A stretch of DNA of 64,000 nucleotides from a virus: IMG/VR virus record IMGVR_UViG_3300037247_000655, positions 101,527-165,526 of that record. One strand, written 5' to 3'. Each line of letters starts with the position of its first letter. Positions within the stretch are counted from its first letter, which is position 1. Of this stretch, positions 26,221 to 34,669 are shown in pieces. The notes under the pieces are model-generated. The model was given only the letters and a program-made list of their open reading frames with translations, was not told the DNA's origin and made no database searches. The translations under genes and the position numbers were made by a program.

Positions 26221-26733
26221 TTATCCCACCTTTATTGTAAATTTATGTTTCATTTTATTAATAGCCCTTGTTTTAATACGATAAACTGTAGACGGCACAA
26301 TGCCATGAGAAGAAGCGACCTCTCTGGTAGTCTTGTGCTCAAAAAATAACTCTGCAATAATGCTTGTCTCTTCTTCATTTAGACACGCCAAACATTCCTG
26401 TATGGTCATCCCAGAATCTAAATCCCCACAAAGTCCAGCAAAATTAGACATACGTTCATGAGATATGCTCTGTGCTCGTTTTGCTCTTAATTCCGCATCC
26501 CTCATGTGTCTGAATGTACCCAATAATCTAGAATACAAAAAGGTGATAAACGAACCACCTCCACAGTAACATATCATACATTTCAAAAGTTCATCATCAG
26601 CACGAGCTTTTAACTCATCCGAATGAGCTGAATCTACCCCTACGGATGTGGATAACTGTACAACTAATGGAGCATACTTGATTCTGGCTCGATGGAAATA
26701 CTCCTTAGTAACACGACGATTTACTTGCAACAT
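26221..26733 (-). CDS. Sigma-70-family-like transcription factor
   Basis: 170 residues from the ATG at 26733, which overlaps the ClpP stop (TGATG) and has GGAG 8 bases ahead. The C-terminal HTH (TTREVASSHGIVPSTVYRIK) is a sigma region 4. The middle is helical (FITFLYSRLLGTFRHMRDAE) and could be region 2, giving an ECF-sized factor. A phage sigma factor could read the GTATAAT elements found in this window, or redirect host RNA polymerase to late genes; this is inference. Confidence 0.72.
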   Translation of the reverse strand: MLQVNRRVTKEYFHRARIKYAPLVVQLSTSVGVDSAHSDELKARADDELLKCMICYCGGGSFITFLYSRLLGTFRHMRDAELRAKRAQSISHERMSNFAGLCGDLDSGMTIQECLACLNEEETSIIAELFFEHKTTREVASSHGIVPSTVYRIKTRAINKMKHKFTIKVG

Positions 26734-27365
26734 CAACGAGACTCCATATAAATCTTCCGTTCCATAGTCGGTGTCCATAACCCGTCTATAATTCCCATAC
26801 GCGTAGCTGTCTTTGGGGACATCCACTTAGTTTCTTCCATCATAGATAGTAATTGTTTGTTTGTCAACTTAGTCCTCCTAGCCATTGCCTTCATTTTCTC
26901 TAAATAGTCGTCATTGACATATTTTATCATAGAGTTGTGCTTGTCCAGAGACTCCATACCGCTTTGTATAATGACAGAATGCAACATCATAGATGAGTTG
27001 GGTGTTGCATATCTTTTACCCTTGGTTCCGAATATAGAAATTATAGCACCCATAGAATGGGCTTGCCCACGGACTATTGTGTAAACTGGGCCACGACACG
27101 ACAACATCTGATCTATGATAGCATAACCAGAGGCCAAACAACCACCGGGACTATTAATATACATATATATTGGATCTTTAGTCAAAGAAAATAGCTGTAA
27201 ATAATTACATATATTAACTGATGACATTTCATCAATCAAGCCCACTACCAAGATACGACGAGTTCTCGTCAAAAATTCTTCAACGATAGGATCCACCTGT
27301 ATTGGTATTGACATTTCTAGCCCGTCGCCACATTTACATACCCTGTGCTTTGGATTAAATTGCAT
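26733..27365 (-). CDS. clpP: ClpP-like serine protease
   Basis: 210 residues with the crotonase-like ClpP fold: YINSPGGCLASGYAIIDQM, the nucleophile S104 in GQAHSMGAII (most ClpPs have AASMGA) and H129 in MMLHS. The acid residue is in the DKHNSMIKYV region. No ClpX-type partner is seen nearby, so it may use a host unfoldase or act alone, for instance in capsid maturation or host protein degradation. A zinc-like N-terminus (VCKCGDG) is extra. GGAGGG lies 4 bases before the ATG. Confidence 0.87.
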   Translation of the reverse strand: MQFNPKHRVCKCGDGLEMSIPIQVDPIVEEFLTRTRRILVVGLIDEMSSVNICNYLQLFSLTKDPIYMYINSPGGCLASGYAIIDQMLSCRGPVYTIVRGQAHSMGAIISIFGTKGKRYATPNSSMMLHSVIIQSGMESLDKHNSMIKYVNDDYLEKMKAMARRTKLTNKQLLSMMEETKWMSPKTATRMGIIDGLWTPTMERKIYMESR

Positions 27366-28239
27366 CTTTCCCTCCGAAAGGATGGCACTTCTTGTGTAAG
27401 ATTTGTAGTCTATTAAAATCAGTTGTCAAATAGCTCTGAGTAGTAGCAAGATGCTCATGGCCTAGGAGTGTCTGAATACATTCAAGGTCCATGCCATTAC
27501 GCATTAACGTTGTAGCGCAAGTTCTCCTTAACATATGAGGAGTCACGTGCTGAACTCCAGCTCGGCGAGCAGACGACGTAAGCATGTCCGAAACAGCTCT
27601 TCGAGTAAGACGATTGCCATCTGTTTTGACGAACATTGCCTTTCGGGACGAGGCCCTTTCTAAATTAACGTAATCCTGAATCTTCTTAACACACTCTTCT
27701 GTAGTAGGAACGATCCTGTCTACACAACCTTTACCAGATACTCGCATCTCTCGCTTCTTTATATTAATATCCTGTAGATTAAGACTACACAGCTCTGATA
27801 CTCTCAACCCGCTATGATACAGCGTCAATATAATAGCGACATTCCTGCGAACGTTAGATGTTCCATATGAGGGCATACTATTTTTAGCAAATGAAACAAG
27901 ACTATCCACAACCTTAGATTCCACCGCATCTATAGTTCTCCTTTCCACGCGAATCGAATTCATAATAGACAGTAAGTTATCATCTAATAGACCAATACTA
28001 GTCAAGTGATGACACAAACAACGAATAGACATATATTTGCGACGTACGGTTGTATCTATTAGGTTGCTCGATTGTAATCTTTGAATAAAATCTTCAATTA
28101 ACTCAATAGTAATAGTTTGCTTATCAGCAAAGACCATAAATTCCGATACATCCCTAGTATAAGCTTCGATCGTTGCATCAGCCAGGCCAAGTTCCACCTT
28201 CATATACGTGTTAAACTTTTCCCACACTAAGATCGACAT
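27355..28239 (-). CDS. Xer-type tyrosine recombinase
   Basis: 294 residues. The N-terminal SAM-like domain spans 1-100 and a catalytic domain follows. Active-site residues are Arg in YHSGLRVSELCSL, the HMLRRTCAT box, and LLGHEHLATTQSYL with the final His and nucleophilic Tyr. This is the XerC/XerD arrangement. It could resolve genome multimers or integrate the phage; no att site is recognised in the window. It has its own GTATAAT element and AAAGGA before the ATG. Confidence 0.9.
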   Translation of the reverse strand: MSILVWEKFNTYMKVELGLADATIEAYTRDVSEFMVFADKQTITIELIEDFIQRLQSSNLIDTTVRRKYMSIRCLCHHLTSIGLLDDNLLSIMNSIRVERRTIDAVESKVVDSLVSFAKNSMPSYGTSNVRRNVAIILTLYHSGLRVSELCSLNLQDINIKKREMRVSGKGCVDRIVPTTEECVKKIQDYVNLERASSRKAMFVKTDGNRLTRRAVSDMLTSSARRAGVQHVTPHMLRRTCATTLMRNGMDLECIQTLLGHEHLATTQSYLTTDFNRLQILHKKCHPFGGKDAI

Positions 28240-28257
28240 TGCAGTCCTTTCATCGAG

Positions 28258-28278
28258 TTATTATACGTCAAAAGGTAT
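28258..28278 (-). promoter_or_regulatory. Putative minus-strand promoter of the recombinase
   Basis: The minus strand reads CCTTTTGACGTATAATAACTCG, with -10 hexamer TATAAT at 28260-28265 and the recombinase ATG about 20 bases on. The core TTTTGACGTATAATA recurs exactly at 38.98 kb, which argues that it is a phage promoter class. Confidence 0.5.
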
Positions 28279-28303
28279 TGTTTGTTGCCAACATTTTCGT
28301 CTT

Positions 28304-29131
28304 TTATACTCTTTTATATTCAGATTCTACTCCGTTTGTTCCATCTTCAAGTGTGACTATATTAAATCCGTGTGCAAAAAGTGGAGCTTTATCTTGTAGA
28401 ATACGACACATTTTGACAGCTAATTTCCGTATCTCAACATCTGCAAACTTACTACCTCTTAACTCTATAAAATGACGCACAGCTCTAGCATTCATAGTCA
28501 CGAATATCTTAGTTTCAGTTGCGTTAGGGAGTACTGATCTCGCAGCTTGTCGAGCCTTTTTGCGGCGCTCTAACCCACTTTCGATATCCTTATACATATC
28601 CGATAACTTAGTTGTCAGATCTTCATATAGTTGACGGGATTTCTCACAATGTTCTATCCATGTCCGATATGTATCTGGGTCAGACTTTGCTAACTCCTGA
28701 ATTGCCGGAGGTACAACAAACGCGACACTCGATGAATCTACATACCTTTGACTTAACTGTGAAAAAGATGCGATCCGATGACGAACCAATTCATGAGTCA
28801 GACTACGAGAAGCATTCCATATAATAAAATTGAAAACAGCATGTTCTATTGCCGCTCCATGACCTACTTCAATCAAATGCTTTATGTGTTCGTCATGAGT
28901 CCTACCCTTTGGTTTTTCGCCTTCTTTGGCCCATGATTGGTAACAATTCCTCCCGGCCATCTCTACCAACCATTCTCCATCTTTATCACCTAAAGAAATC
29001 ATAGAATCAAGTTGATCTGTAAATTCTGGCCAAACATAATTATGATCATCTAAAAATTCCTTAACTCCTTCAATTTCTATAATTACCTTTCCTACTAAAG
29101 CTATCTTTGGTTCTGTCACGAAATTATTCAT
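28304..29131 (-). CDS. thyX: Flavin-dependent thymidylate synthase
   Basis: 275 residues from the ATG at 29131, which follows GGAGAAAAGGT. The ThyX motif RHRIASFSQLSQRY is intact, and ARSVLPNATETK and NARAVRHFIELR are the other family blocks. It converts dUMP to dTMP using FAD and methylene-tetrahydrofolate, downstream of the dCMP deaminase at 12.7 kb. The longer upstream reading frame overlaps the methyltransferase and lacks family sequence. Confidence 0.94.
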   Translation of the reverse strand: MNNFVTEPKIALVGKVIIEIEGVKEFLDDHNYVWPEFTDQLDSMISLGDKDGEWLVEMAGRNCYQSWAKEGEKPKGRTHDEHIKHLIEVGHGAAIEHAVFNFIIWNASRSLTHELVRHRIASFSQLSQRYVDSSSVAFVVPPAIQELAKSDPDTYRTWIEHCEKSRQLYEDLTTKLSDMYKDIESGLERRKKARQAARSVLPNATETKIFVTMNARAVRHFIELRGSKFADVEIRKLAVKMCRILQDKAPLFAHGFNIVTLEDGTNGVESEYKRV

Positions 29132-29691
29132 ACCTTTTCTCCTTGTTTGACTATCATCCAACAATTGCCGTCTACTACAGGTTTCAACCCATTCGATTGA
29201 GCAAAAGCATCGACGACACCACTGACTGATCCCCAAGTATAATCATGACCCCCTAGAATTCCTCCGCATTTAATCTTTGGCCACCACGCTTCTATATCCC
29301 TCTTAACATCTTTCGCAACATGGGAAGCATCTATGAAACAAAAATCAACACTTGTGTCGCGAAACATGGCGGAGGACTCAGCGCTGTCTTCTTTGTGAAT
29401 ATTAAATTGTCCCAACAGGTTCAATCTCTTCATATTCTCTTTGAAAACTTCCAACATATTTCTTGATCGTTGAGCTTTAGTAGCTGGATCACTAAGACAA
29501 CCGCCAATACAATTATCTACCGCATGATACTCATTATTATTGCGGATACATATAGGGACCATCACCGCAGTGCTCTTACCTGCGAAAAAACCCAACTCTA
29601 CCACGATGCCATTTGTTATCTTATTACATATAGCTGAAACGAACCTCGCATCATTGGGGGCGAACCATCCTTCAATTTGATCCCACCTCAT
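29128..29691 (-). CDS. Class I SAM methyltransferase
   Basis: 187 residues of the Methyltransf_24/CmcI-like type. IVVELGFFAGKSTAVMVPI is motif I, EYHAVDNCIGG is the acidic strand, VDFCFIDASHVAKDVKRDIE is the post-I block and GGILGGHDY the late strand. The substrate is unknown; a sugar or small molecule is as likely as DNA. ATGA overlap with thyX. Confidence 0.78.
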   Translation of the reverse strand: MRWDQIEGWFAPNDARFVSAICNKITNGIVVELGFFAGKSTAVMVPICIRNNNEYHAVDNCIGGCLSDPATKAQRSRNMLEVFKENMKRLNLLGQFNIHKEDSAESSAMFRDTSVDFCFIDASHVAKDVKRDIEAWWPKIKCGGILGGHDYTWGSVSGVVDAFAQSNGLKPVVDGNCWMIVKQGEKV

Positions 29692-29692
29692 T

Positions 29693-30094
29693 CTACATTC
29701 CTTTCTTAATGGCTTTTTCTAAAGCCTTAATCATCGGCAACGCATTATGATTGTCAATGAATAAATAAAATGGTGAACCACTATAACAACAACGAGCTAT
29801 ACCAGCTTTAGTTAATGGGCATTTTTCACAATCGTCACGTAAACCACTAAAATGCTGGCACAATGCACAAGTCTTGTCAGTAAATTCAAAACACTTTACA
29901 TCCTCCCCATCTTCCGCTCTTTGTATGTCTGAAGTATTCATCAAATCGGTACCGTCTAACGACACCTTATGTTTCTTTCTATTAACAGGTTTCAAGCCCA
30001 ACCACTTTTTCAATGAATGCTTTAATGCATACCTTGCAGACACTTTATTAGCTGGTGTACTATAGAATTCCTTTTTCCACGATGACAGACTCAT
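29693..30094 (-). CDS. Cys-rich hypothetical protein
   Basis: 133 residues. The C-terminal half carries paired cysteines (KTCALCQHF, DDCEKCPL, ARCCYSG) that probably hold one or two metal sites. The N-terminus is basic. The ATG at 30094 is preferred over 30100 because AAGGAG is 8 bases away. Function unknown. Confidence 0.68.
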   Translation of the reverse strand: MSLSSWKKEFYSTPANKVSARYALKHSLKKWLGLKPVNRKKHKVSLDGTDLMNTSDIQRAEDGEDVKCFEFTDKTCALCQHFSGLRDDCEKCPLTKAGIARCCYSGSPFYLFIDNHNALPMIKALEKAIKKGM

Positions 30095-30120
30095 TCCCAT
30101 CTCCTTAAATAGTTCAACAT

Positions 30121-30396
30121 CTACCCCATCTTTTCATGACGTTCTTCTTCTTTTATTCTACCTATCTCTCCTTCAACAAAAATATCTTCACTACAATGAT
30201 TGGTAAAATCTTCACACTCATTACACAAATACATATTATAGATTTCATTGATACCTATAACTTTATGAATAGTGAACTCGCATCCGATAGGGAACGATAT
30301 ACAACAACCGAAACACTTATGGGGCTTCCTTGTCTTAGCAATATGGATTATTCTCAATGTATAACAATCTCTTGGTGATGTCTTAAGTTTTTTCAT
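30121..30396 (-). CDS. Small zinc-finger protein
   Basis: 91 residues beginning MKKLKTSPRDCYT, chosen because AAGGAG lies 4 bases before the ATG at 30396. Zinc ligands are probably KCFGCC and LCNECED. It overlaps the BrxL-like gene by 14 bases and is likely co-translated with it. The family resembles other small phage proteins with a Cys-containing receptor-like fold, but is not identified. Confidence 0.68.
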   Translation of the reverse strand: MKKLKTSPRDCYTLRIIHIAKTRKPHKCFGCCISFPIGCEFTIHKVIGINEIYNMYLCNECEDFTNHCSEDIFVEGEIGRIKEEERHEKMG

Positions 30397-31852
30397 GACA
30401 CTCCTTAATCTTATAAGACAAATCAACACCCTTAAACTCTGCTGGTGCTATAATAGCCAATTGGTCGACAACACGACCCCGTAGATCAACCGCAACATCT
30501 AACACGGTCGTTAATTCCTGATTAGTAACAGTCTCCGGTGTTCTGTGAGGAAACATCAGCTTCAACAGCCCAGACCCAATCCTGACTAACGATCGCTGGT
30601 TACGTTGAGACATGTTGCCAAAACAAACATTATCTAGAATAACTGGCGCATAATTCCGATTTCTCATTCTATGCATAATCTCACTTAAATAATCAGCCAT
30701 GAAACCAACCGTCTTCGCAAGATTAGACTCCCGTATTTGTGGAATTCTCCATCCGGCTATAAACCCATGAATGCGGTCTAAAAACGCGCGATCTCTATTG
30801 ACTGCTTGTGGTAGTGGTGCAAATAGGTTTCGATATCTAGCTGCTACTTCCTTTTTCTCTCTATCACAAGCAATGTTACCAGCGAAGACTAGAGAACATC
30901 CTGACGCAAATTCTGCAGTACCACGACTTATCCTGCCACTGTTCATATAGTCTTTGAGCATGTCGACAAGATCGCCTTGTCCAGACCATTTATTGCCACC
31001 ATTATCGCTAGCAAATTCGTCGAACATAACAACATCCCTGTACCCAATTATTCCCAATTGACGACGTAATTTATCATAAAATAAAGAAGCAACAGTTGTT
31101 TTACCTCCAGATAAAACAAATCCATGAGAACTCAAAGACTGGTAATTGAATGTCTTACCCGTTTCAGGAGGACCAAGCTCGCATAGATTAATATTCGATT
31201 CTACAAAAGGAACCAAACGAACCATATATAACAATTTTTCATCATAAGAGAGATTATCCGGGTCGAATCCCATACTAGTAATCATCAAATTCAACCATTC
31301 ATCATCTGTAAATTGTTTTCGACGTTCAACCCATGTGTTCAAATCTATTCCCGTAATCTGTATGGGCTTAAATTCTGTCACAATAAAAGGAAACAACTTG
31401 TTTCTTAAAACGAAAGAATTATCATATTCTATTTTGAAGACACCCCACGCGCCAGTCGTCAAAAGAACCTCCCCATACTCGGCTATGAGATACGGATCTA
31501 TCCTGACATTCTGATTACCCAGAGCAGCTACGTCTACCCAATATTGGTCCCTACTCTCGTCGAACCGACACCTAATACGACCAATCAATATATGGCTACC
31601 ACGCTCTCGTATATTACTCTTTACTAATTCTTTTTCATCAGAGTCCATAAAATGATCATTAAGAAGATTCTCAATACTATCAAGTCCAGGCTTAGGATCT
31701 TTCGGATCTACCATTGATGAAATCAAATAGTCTACTACAAATGCTGGTAGCTTTCTAAATTGCTCATTCAAACAACCCAAACTCTTATCGACTATTACAC
31801 CTTCTTCTGAAAAGACATCCACAATTTTTTGTTTTGTCTCTATTCCAGTCAT
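30383..31852 (-). CDS. BrxL-like AAA+ ATPase without Lon-like C-terminus
   Basis: 489 residues from the ATG at 31852 (GGAGAG just upstream). The AAA+ core matches BREX protein BrxL: CELGPPETGKTFNYQSLSSH with Walker A (about 227-234), LSGGKTTVASLFYDKLRR, DVVMFDEFAS (Walker B), DMLKDYMNSGRISRGTAEF and SLVFAGNI. The block around IGSGLLKLMFP to VDLSYK also matches. BrxL is about 680 residues with a C-terminal Lon-like domain, but here the protein ends where that domain would start. Cellular BrxL assembles MCM-like rings on DNA. A phage version might act as a helicase or interfere with BREX; both are inference. Confidence 0.83.
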   Translation of the reverse strand: MTGIETKQKIVDVFSEEGVIVDKSLGCLNEQFRKLPAFVVDYLISSMVDPKDPKPGLDSIENLLNDHFMDSDEKELVKSNIRERGSHILIGRIRCRFDESRDQYWVDVAALGNQNVRIDPYLIAEYGEVLLTTGAWGVFKIEYDNSFVLRNKLFPFIVTEFKPIQITGIDLNTWVERRKQFTDDEWLNLMITSMGFDPDNLSYDEKLLYMVRLVPFVESNINLCELGPPETGKTFNYQSLSSHGFVLSGGKTTVASLFYDKLRRQLGIIGYRDVVMFDEFASDNGGNKWSGQGDLVDMLKDYMNSGRISRGTAEFASGCSLVFAGNIACDREKKEVAARYRNLFAPLPQAVNRDRAFLDRIHGFIAGWRIPQIRESNLAKTVGFMADYLSEIMHRMRNRNYAPVILDNVCFGNMSQRNQRSLVRIGSGLLKLMFPHRTPETVTNQELTTVLDVAVDLRGRVVDQLAIIAPAEFKGVDLSYKIKECHEKT

Positions 31853-31863
31853 TTTTCTCTCCA

Positions 31864-32118
31864 TCAATCAAAAAGAGACAGGGCATCTGTTCTCTGTACT
31901 ATAGATTCTTCCACAACAACGTCGACAGGTGGTTCTCCTGGGCTTGTAGCAGCTCCTGTTGGACTATCAAGACATTCTCGGTGCACGACAACAAAGAAAT
32001 CATCCAGACTAGCTTGGTGCATTACATCGTCTTGAGATGGGCCTAAATAAACTATTGGGACGGTCATTAAAACCACCTCATTTGGCCTAATTGTCTCATG
32101 ACAGATAACACACTCCAT
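31864..32118 (-). CDS. Small zinc-binding protein
   Basis: 84 residues. The start ECVICHETI and a later HRECL give a likely Cys2-His-Cys site; the rest is acidic and Pro/Gly-rich. GGAG lies 6 bases before the ATG. It immediately precedes the BrxL-like ATPase (12-base gap) and would be the first gene of that transcript. Confidence 0.66.
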   Translation of the reverse strand: MECVICHETIRPNEVVLMTVPIVYLGPSQDDVMHQASLDDFFVVVHRECLDSPTGAATSPGEPPVDVVVEESIVQRTDALSLFD

Positions 32119-32467
32119 CGCTTACTCCAGACTGCGCGCACGGCCAGCACTAACACTACACACATATATACAATGTTTTCTGTTATACATACAGTTTTTT
32201 AGTTTCTTCGATATCATTAACAAACTCTTAAACGATTCTTAATAAATCATACGAACCATCATGCTAGACGAAGAATATATATTAAAGAAGATAATAACAT
32301 CACACTGTGGTATTATTAGGATTATCGATTATTGTTCCAATCCGTAATATTCTCTGCGCTGAGACTCCTACGTGAAACAAATTATAACACTTACGTAAGT
32401 ATAGAGAGGACAAAACTCAAAAAATGTTCCATGAAAAATATAAAAATCTTGGAATTGAGTTCTTTAT
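32119..32467. other. 349-bp gene-free regulatory gap
   Basis: No frame here gives a credible gene. The stretch is AT-rich. It contains a perfect 12-bp palindrome next to a TATAAT (32381-32400), a 4-bp-stem imperfect repeat followed by six T on the plus strand (32180-32200), and long A/T runs beyond the deformylase stop. It separates two gene groups and would give the BrxL-like transcript a leader of about 250 bases. Confidence 0.6.
32381..32400 (-). promoter_or_regulatory. Putative promoter with palindromic operator
   Basis: The perfect palindrome ACTTACGTAAGT (32389-32400) lies 2 bases upstream of TATAAT (32381-32386, minus strand). A dimeric repressor or activator bound there would cover the spacer and control the transcript entering 31864-30121. 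Confidence 0.45.
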
Positions 32468-32965
32468 TTACTTATTACAGTGTCTATTTTTTAACAATTC
32501 AGAAATAGCAGTCTGATTTAACAGATGATCGGCAGTACCCATTTGATCTATTATTAGTTCACCATTGAGATGGCTAATTTCATGCTGCCAAATTCGTGTA
32601 TTGATATCATTTCCCCACAAAGACATTTGTTTGCCATCGATATCTGTCCCAATAAGATAACATGTATTTGATCTTTCTTTTGTAACTCTAATACCAGGAA
32701 GAGAAATGCATCCTTCGATACTACTATTTAGTCCACTTACTTCACACATTACAGGATTCCATATTGCTCTATCAAAGCGATAGTGTCTCCAAACAAACAT
32801 CCTGATATCTAATCCGACTTGAGGAGCAGATAATCCGATACCATTATTTTCATTCATTATCTTCCACATAGATGCAGCTAAGGTTGCTCTTTCTTTAGGA
32901 GATACTTCTATTGCTTCTTTACATACACACCGTAATCTATCATCAGGGTATTTGACTAATTCCAT
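32468..32965 (-). CDS. def: Peptide deformylase
   Basis: 165-residue metallopeptidase that removes N-formyl groups from nascent proteins. All three motifs are seen: GIGLSAPQVG (42-51), EGCISLPG (84-91) and QHEISHLNG (127-135), where most enzymes have HEIDH. The metal ligands (Cys, His, His) and the catalytic Glu are kept. Phage deformylases are best known from marine viruses and are thought to favour phage or organelle-like translation. AAGGA lies 9 bases before the ATG. Confidence 0.93.
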   Translation of the reverse strand: MELVKYPDDRLRCVCKEAIEVSPKERATLAASMWKIMNENNGIGLSAPQVGLDIRMFVWRHYRFDRAIWNPVMCEVSGLNSSIEGCISLPGIRVTKERSNTCYLIGTDIDGKQMSLWGNDINTRIWQHEISHLNGELIIDQMGTADHLLNQTAISELLKNRHCNK

Positions 32966-32992
32966 CTTATTATTTCCTTAGCTTAACGGGAC

Positions 32993-33181
32993 TTATTCTG
33001 TTCGATAATTATCTAACCACTTTTCGAATTCCTTATCTGTCACTTTTCTGTCTGGCAGCTTTGGTTCGACTAGTTGTCCGAACCATAATTCCCTACAGAT
33101 ATCCGGTATAGGCCCGTGACATATTTCGACAACAGTATTATTGATGCGACATTTGATTATAGTTGGCAATTGGTTATTCAT
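32993..33181 (-). CDS. Small hypothetical protein
   Basis: 62 residues from the ATG at 33181, which has AAAGGAGG 6 bases ahead. A beta-rich start (TIIKCRINNTVVEI) and acidic helical end (KVTDKEFEKWLDNY). Not recognised. The stop is 27 bases before the deformylase start. Confidence 0.68.
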   Translation of the reverse strand: MNNQLPTIIKCRINNTVVEICHGPIPDICRELWFGQLVEPKLPDRKVTDKEFEKWLDNYRTE

Positions 33182-33335
33182 TATTGTCCTCCTTTGATAA
33201 TAGCGTGCCTGTAATTCTTTTTGCAGCAGAACCAATTAGTCTTTTACTTATCTGTCCATGGACACGAATTGTTTCTCTTAACGCCCCAACAATAATTTTA
33301 TGTACCAATTGTTTTCTTGTTTTTTGTTTACTCAT
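33174..33335 (-). CDS. Small basic helical protein
   Basis: 53 residues from the ATG at 33335, with GGAG 6 bases upstream. Sequence such as KQLVHKIIVGALRETIRVHG is one amphipathic helix; overall basic. Unrecognised. Overlaps the next gene by 8 bases. Confidence 0.62.
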   Translation of the reverse strand: MSKQKTRKQLVHKIIVGALRETIRVHGQISKRLIGSAAKRITGTLLSKEDNNE

Positions 33336-33402
33336 TAGAAACTCCAGTAAAAAACACGCATAGGCCAAACCAGCCGGATAATTAAAACTCTTTTGCAGTA
33401 TA

Positions 33403-33591
33403 TTAAGGCTTAAAAGTAACGCCGATGCTGGGATGACTCTTAATGTCTTGAAATATTTTCTTTCTTAAATGAGCCTCTAGATCATCTAAATATTGATTAG
33501 ACACACGGGTCATGGGTTTACCAGACCGCATCTCCTTAAATCTGTTTAAGATGAACTTCCTTGTATATGATTTGTTTAGTAAACTAGACAT
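33403..33591 (-). CDS. Small protein with possible histone-like helix
   Basis: 62 residues. The second half, RVSNQYLDDLEAHLRKKIFQ then SHPSIGVTFKP, has the pattern Arg-Val-Ser, long helix, Gly-x-Thr-x-x-Pro, which recalls the second half of a histone-fold monomer. This is a weak resemblance and the N-terminal helix is not typical. Otherwise unrecognised. Single-base spacing from the DUF2997 gene. Confidence 0.6.
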   Translation of the reverse strand: MSSLLNKSYTRKFILNRFKEMRSGKPMTRVSNQYLDDLEAHLRKKIFQDIKSHPSIGVTFKP

Positions 33592-33592
33592 T

Positions 33593-33790
33593 TTACCTAC
33601 TTTCTTTTTGTGTATTTCTACCCCTAGTTTGTTGACGTTGATTATATTCTGGTTTGTCTTTTATGGAGATTCTGTCTCCCAAAGACTTTTCTATTTCCTG
33701 TATGAAATGACTACATTCCGTACCTTGGAATCCTTGTCCGTCTATGGAACAATTTCCATTCGGATCGATATCTATAATAACCTTTTTCAT
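33593..33790 (-). CDS. DUF2997 family protein
   Basis: 65 residues. KKVIIDIDPNGNCSIDGQGF then GTECSHFIQEIEKSLGD is the DUF2997 pattern (strand, turn, strand, G-F-x-G-x-x-C helix). DUF2997 genes are commonly found next to DUF1257 (Ycf35) and Ycf46-like AAA genes, and both are present here at 34670 and 37150. Its biochemical role is unknown. AAGGAG precedes the ATG. Confidence 0.8.
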   Translation of the reverse strand: MKKVIIDIDPNGNCSIDGQGFQGTECSHFIQEIEKSLGDRISIKDKPEYNQRQQTRGRNTQKESR

Positions 33791-33860
33791 TTCCTACTCC
33801 TTTTTATTGTTAGACTATTCCATGTTTTAATAGTACTGTCTCTAATTATGTATTCGTCGC

Positions 33861-34178
33861 TCAACATTCCTTTTGGTGATTTTTTTCAGGACCTCTGACA
33901 CCGCAAGTAAGATGATCCGAACAATGAACGAAAGAAGTCCAACCTCCAATGTATGACCCACTTAAATAGACTTGAGTTTTTGTTCCACACCACGGGCAAT
34001 ATTTGGGAATATAGTCATTAATCAATGATCTTATTTTACTCAACAATGGTACCAGACGAGAAAATGGTAGTTCACTCAGTTGTTTCACAGAGAATGATTT
34101 TAGTTGATAATCGTCTAAAACTTTAGGATAATGATCAGGTGGGATGTCTTTGGATTCTTCCCTTATAGTAGAGATCAT
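33861..34178 (-). CDS. Zinc-ribbon hypothetical protein
   Basis: 105 residues. Helical N-terminus, then YCPWCGTKTQVYL and HCSDHLTCG forming a zinc site. Resembles zinc-ribbon adaptor proteins; not further identified. RBS is weak. Confidence 0.66.
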   Translation of the reverse strand: MISTIREESKDIPPDHYPKVLDDYQLKSFSVKQLSELPFSRLVPLLSKIRSLINDYIPKYCPWCGTKTQVYLSGSYIGGWTSFVHCSDHLTCGVRGPEKNHQKEC

Positions 34179-34237
34179 AGTTTTTTGTTCATTATCTACT
34201 CCTATGTAAAAACACTATGTAGATTATCATCACGTTG

Positions 34238-34420
34238 TCATCGTGAATCAATTGCCAAGACATCTTCAATAGTGATATCCTCTATGGTTCCTACTTCGCC
34301 TACTGCGTTACAGTAAGGATCTATACAAAAGCCAGATTCGGACAATCTTTGGGTCATATCCACACCTTCGTCCTCATGTATGAATACGTCTAATATTACC
34401 CTATAATGTACCTTCCTCAT
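34238..34420 (-). CDS. Small acidic hypothetical protein
   Basis: 60 residues, acidic, starting RKVHYRVILDVFIHEDEG, a strand-rich opening that may form a ferredoxin-like half. GGAGG lies 8 bases before the ATG, inside the end of the upstream gene. Not recognised. Confidence 0.65.
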   Translation of the reverse strand: MRKVHYRVILDVFIHEDEGVDMTQRLSESGFCIDPYCNAVGEVGTIEDITIEDVLAIDSR

Positions 34421-34664
34421 AATATTGGCCTCCTAAAGAAAATTCCTTAATTTCCCAATCGATTGCCGCTGTTCTGTTGGGATTTTTATAGAGGACTTTA
34501 CCACTCAAAGACCTCACTTCCCAAGTCTGTTCATCTTGGTTGAATTCCACGTCAGATGCCCTTCTCATGTTGACTACTTTACCGATGGCGAATAGATTTA
34601 TTTCGTCAGTCCATAAACATCGTATATTTCCTTCAATGTCTATATCCAGAACTATATCTATCAT
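34401..34664 (-). CDS. Small hypothetical protein
   Basis: 87 residues, beta-rich (IDIVLDIDIEGNIRCLWTD; EVRSLSGKVLYKNPNRT). Unrecognised. It lies between DUF2997 and DUF1257 genes in the same transcript, so a link to that set is possible. Confidence 0.66.
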   Translation of the reverse strand: MIDIVLDIDIEGNIRCLWTDEINLFAIGKVVNMRRASDVEFNQDEQTWEVRSLSGKVLYKNPNRTAAIDWEIKEFSLGGQYYEEGTL

Positions 34665-34669
34665 AATTT

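Noticed and set aside
27355-28239. Prophage attachment site next to the recombinase
   Set aside because: No repeat or tRNA-end duplication near the gene; recombinase may act in genome resolution instead.
32400-32467. Terminator after the deformylase gene
   Set aside because: AACTCAA...TTGAGTT can pair but the loop is long and A/T-rich, and the T-run is broken; too weak to call.
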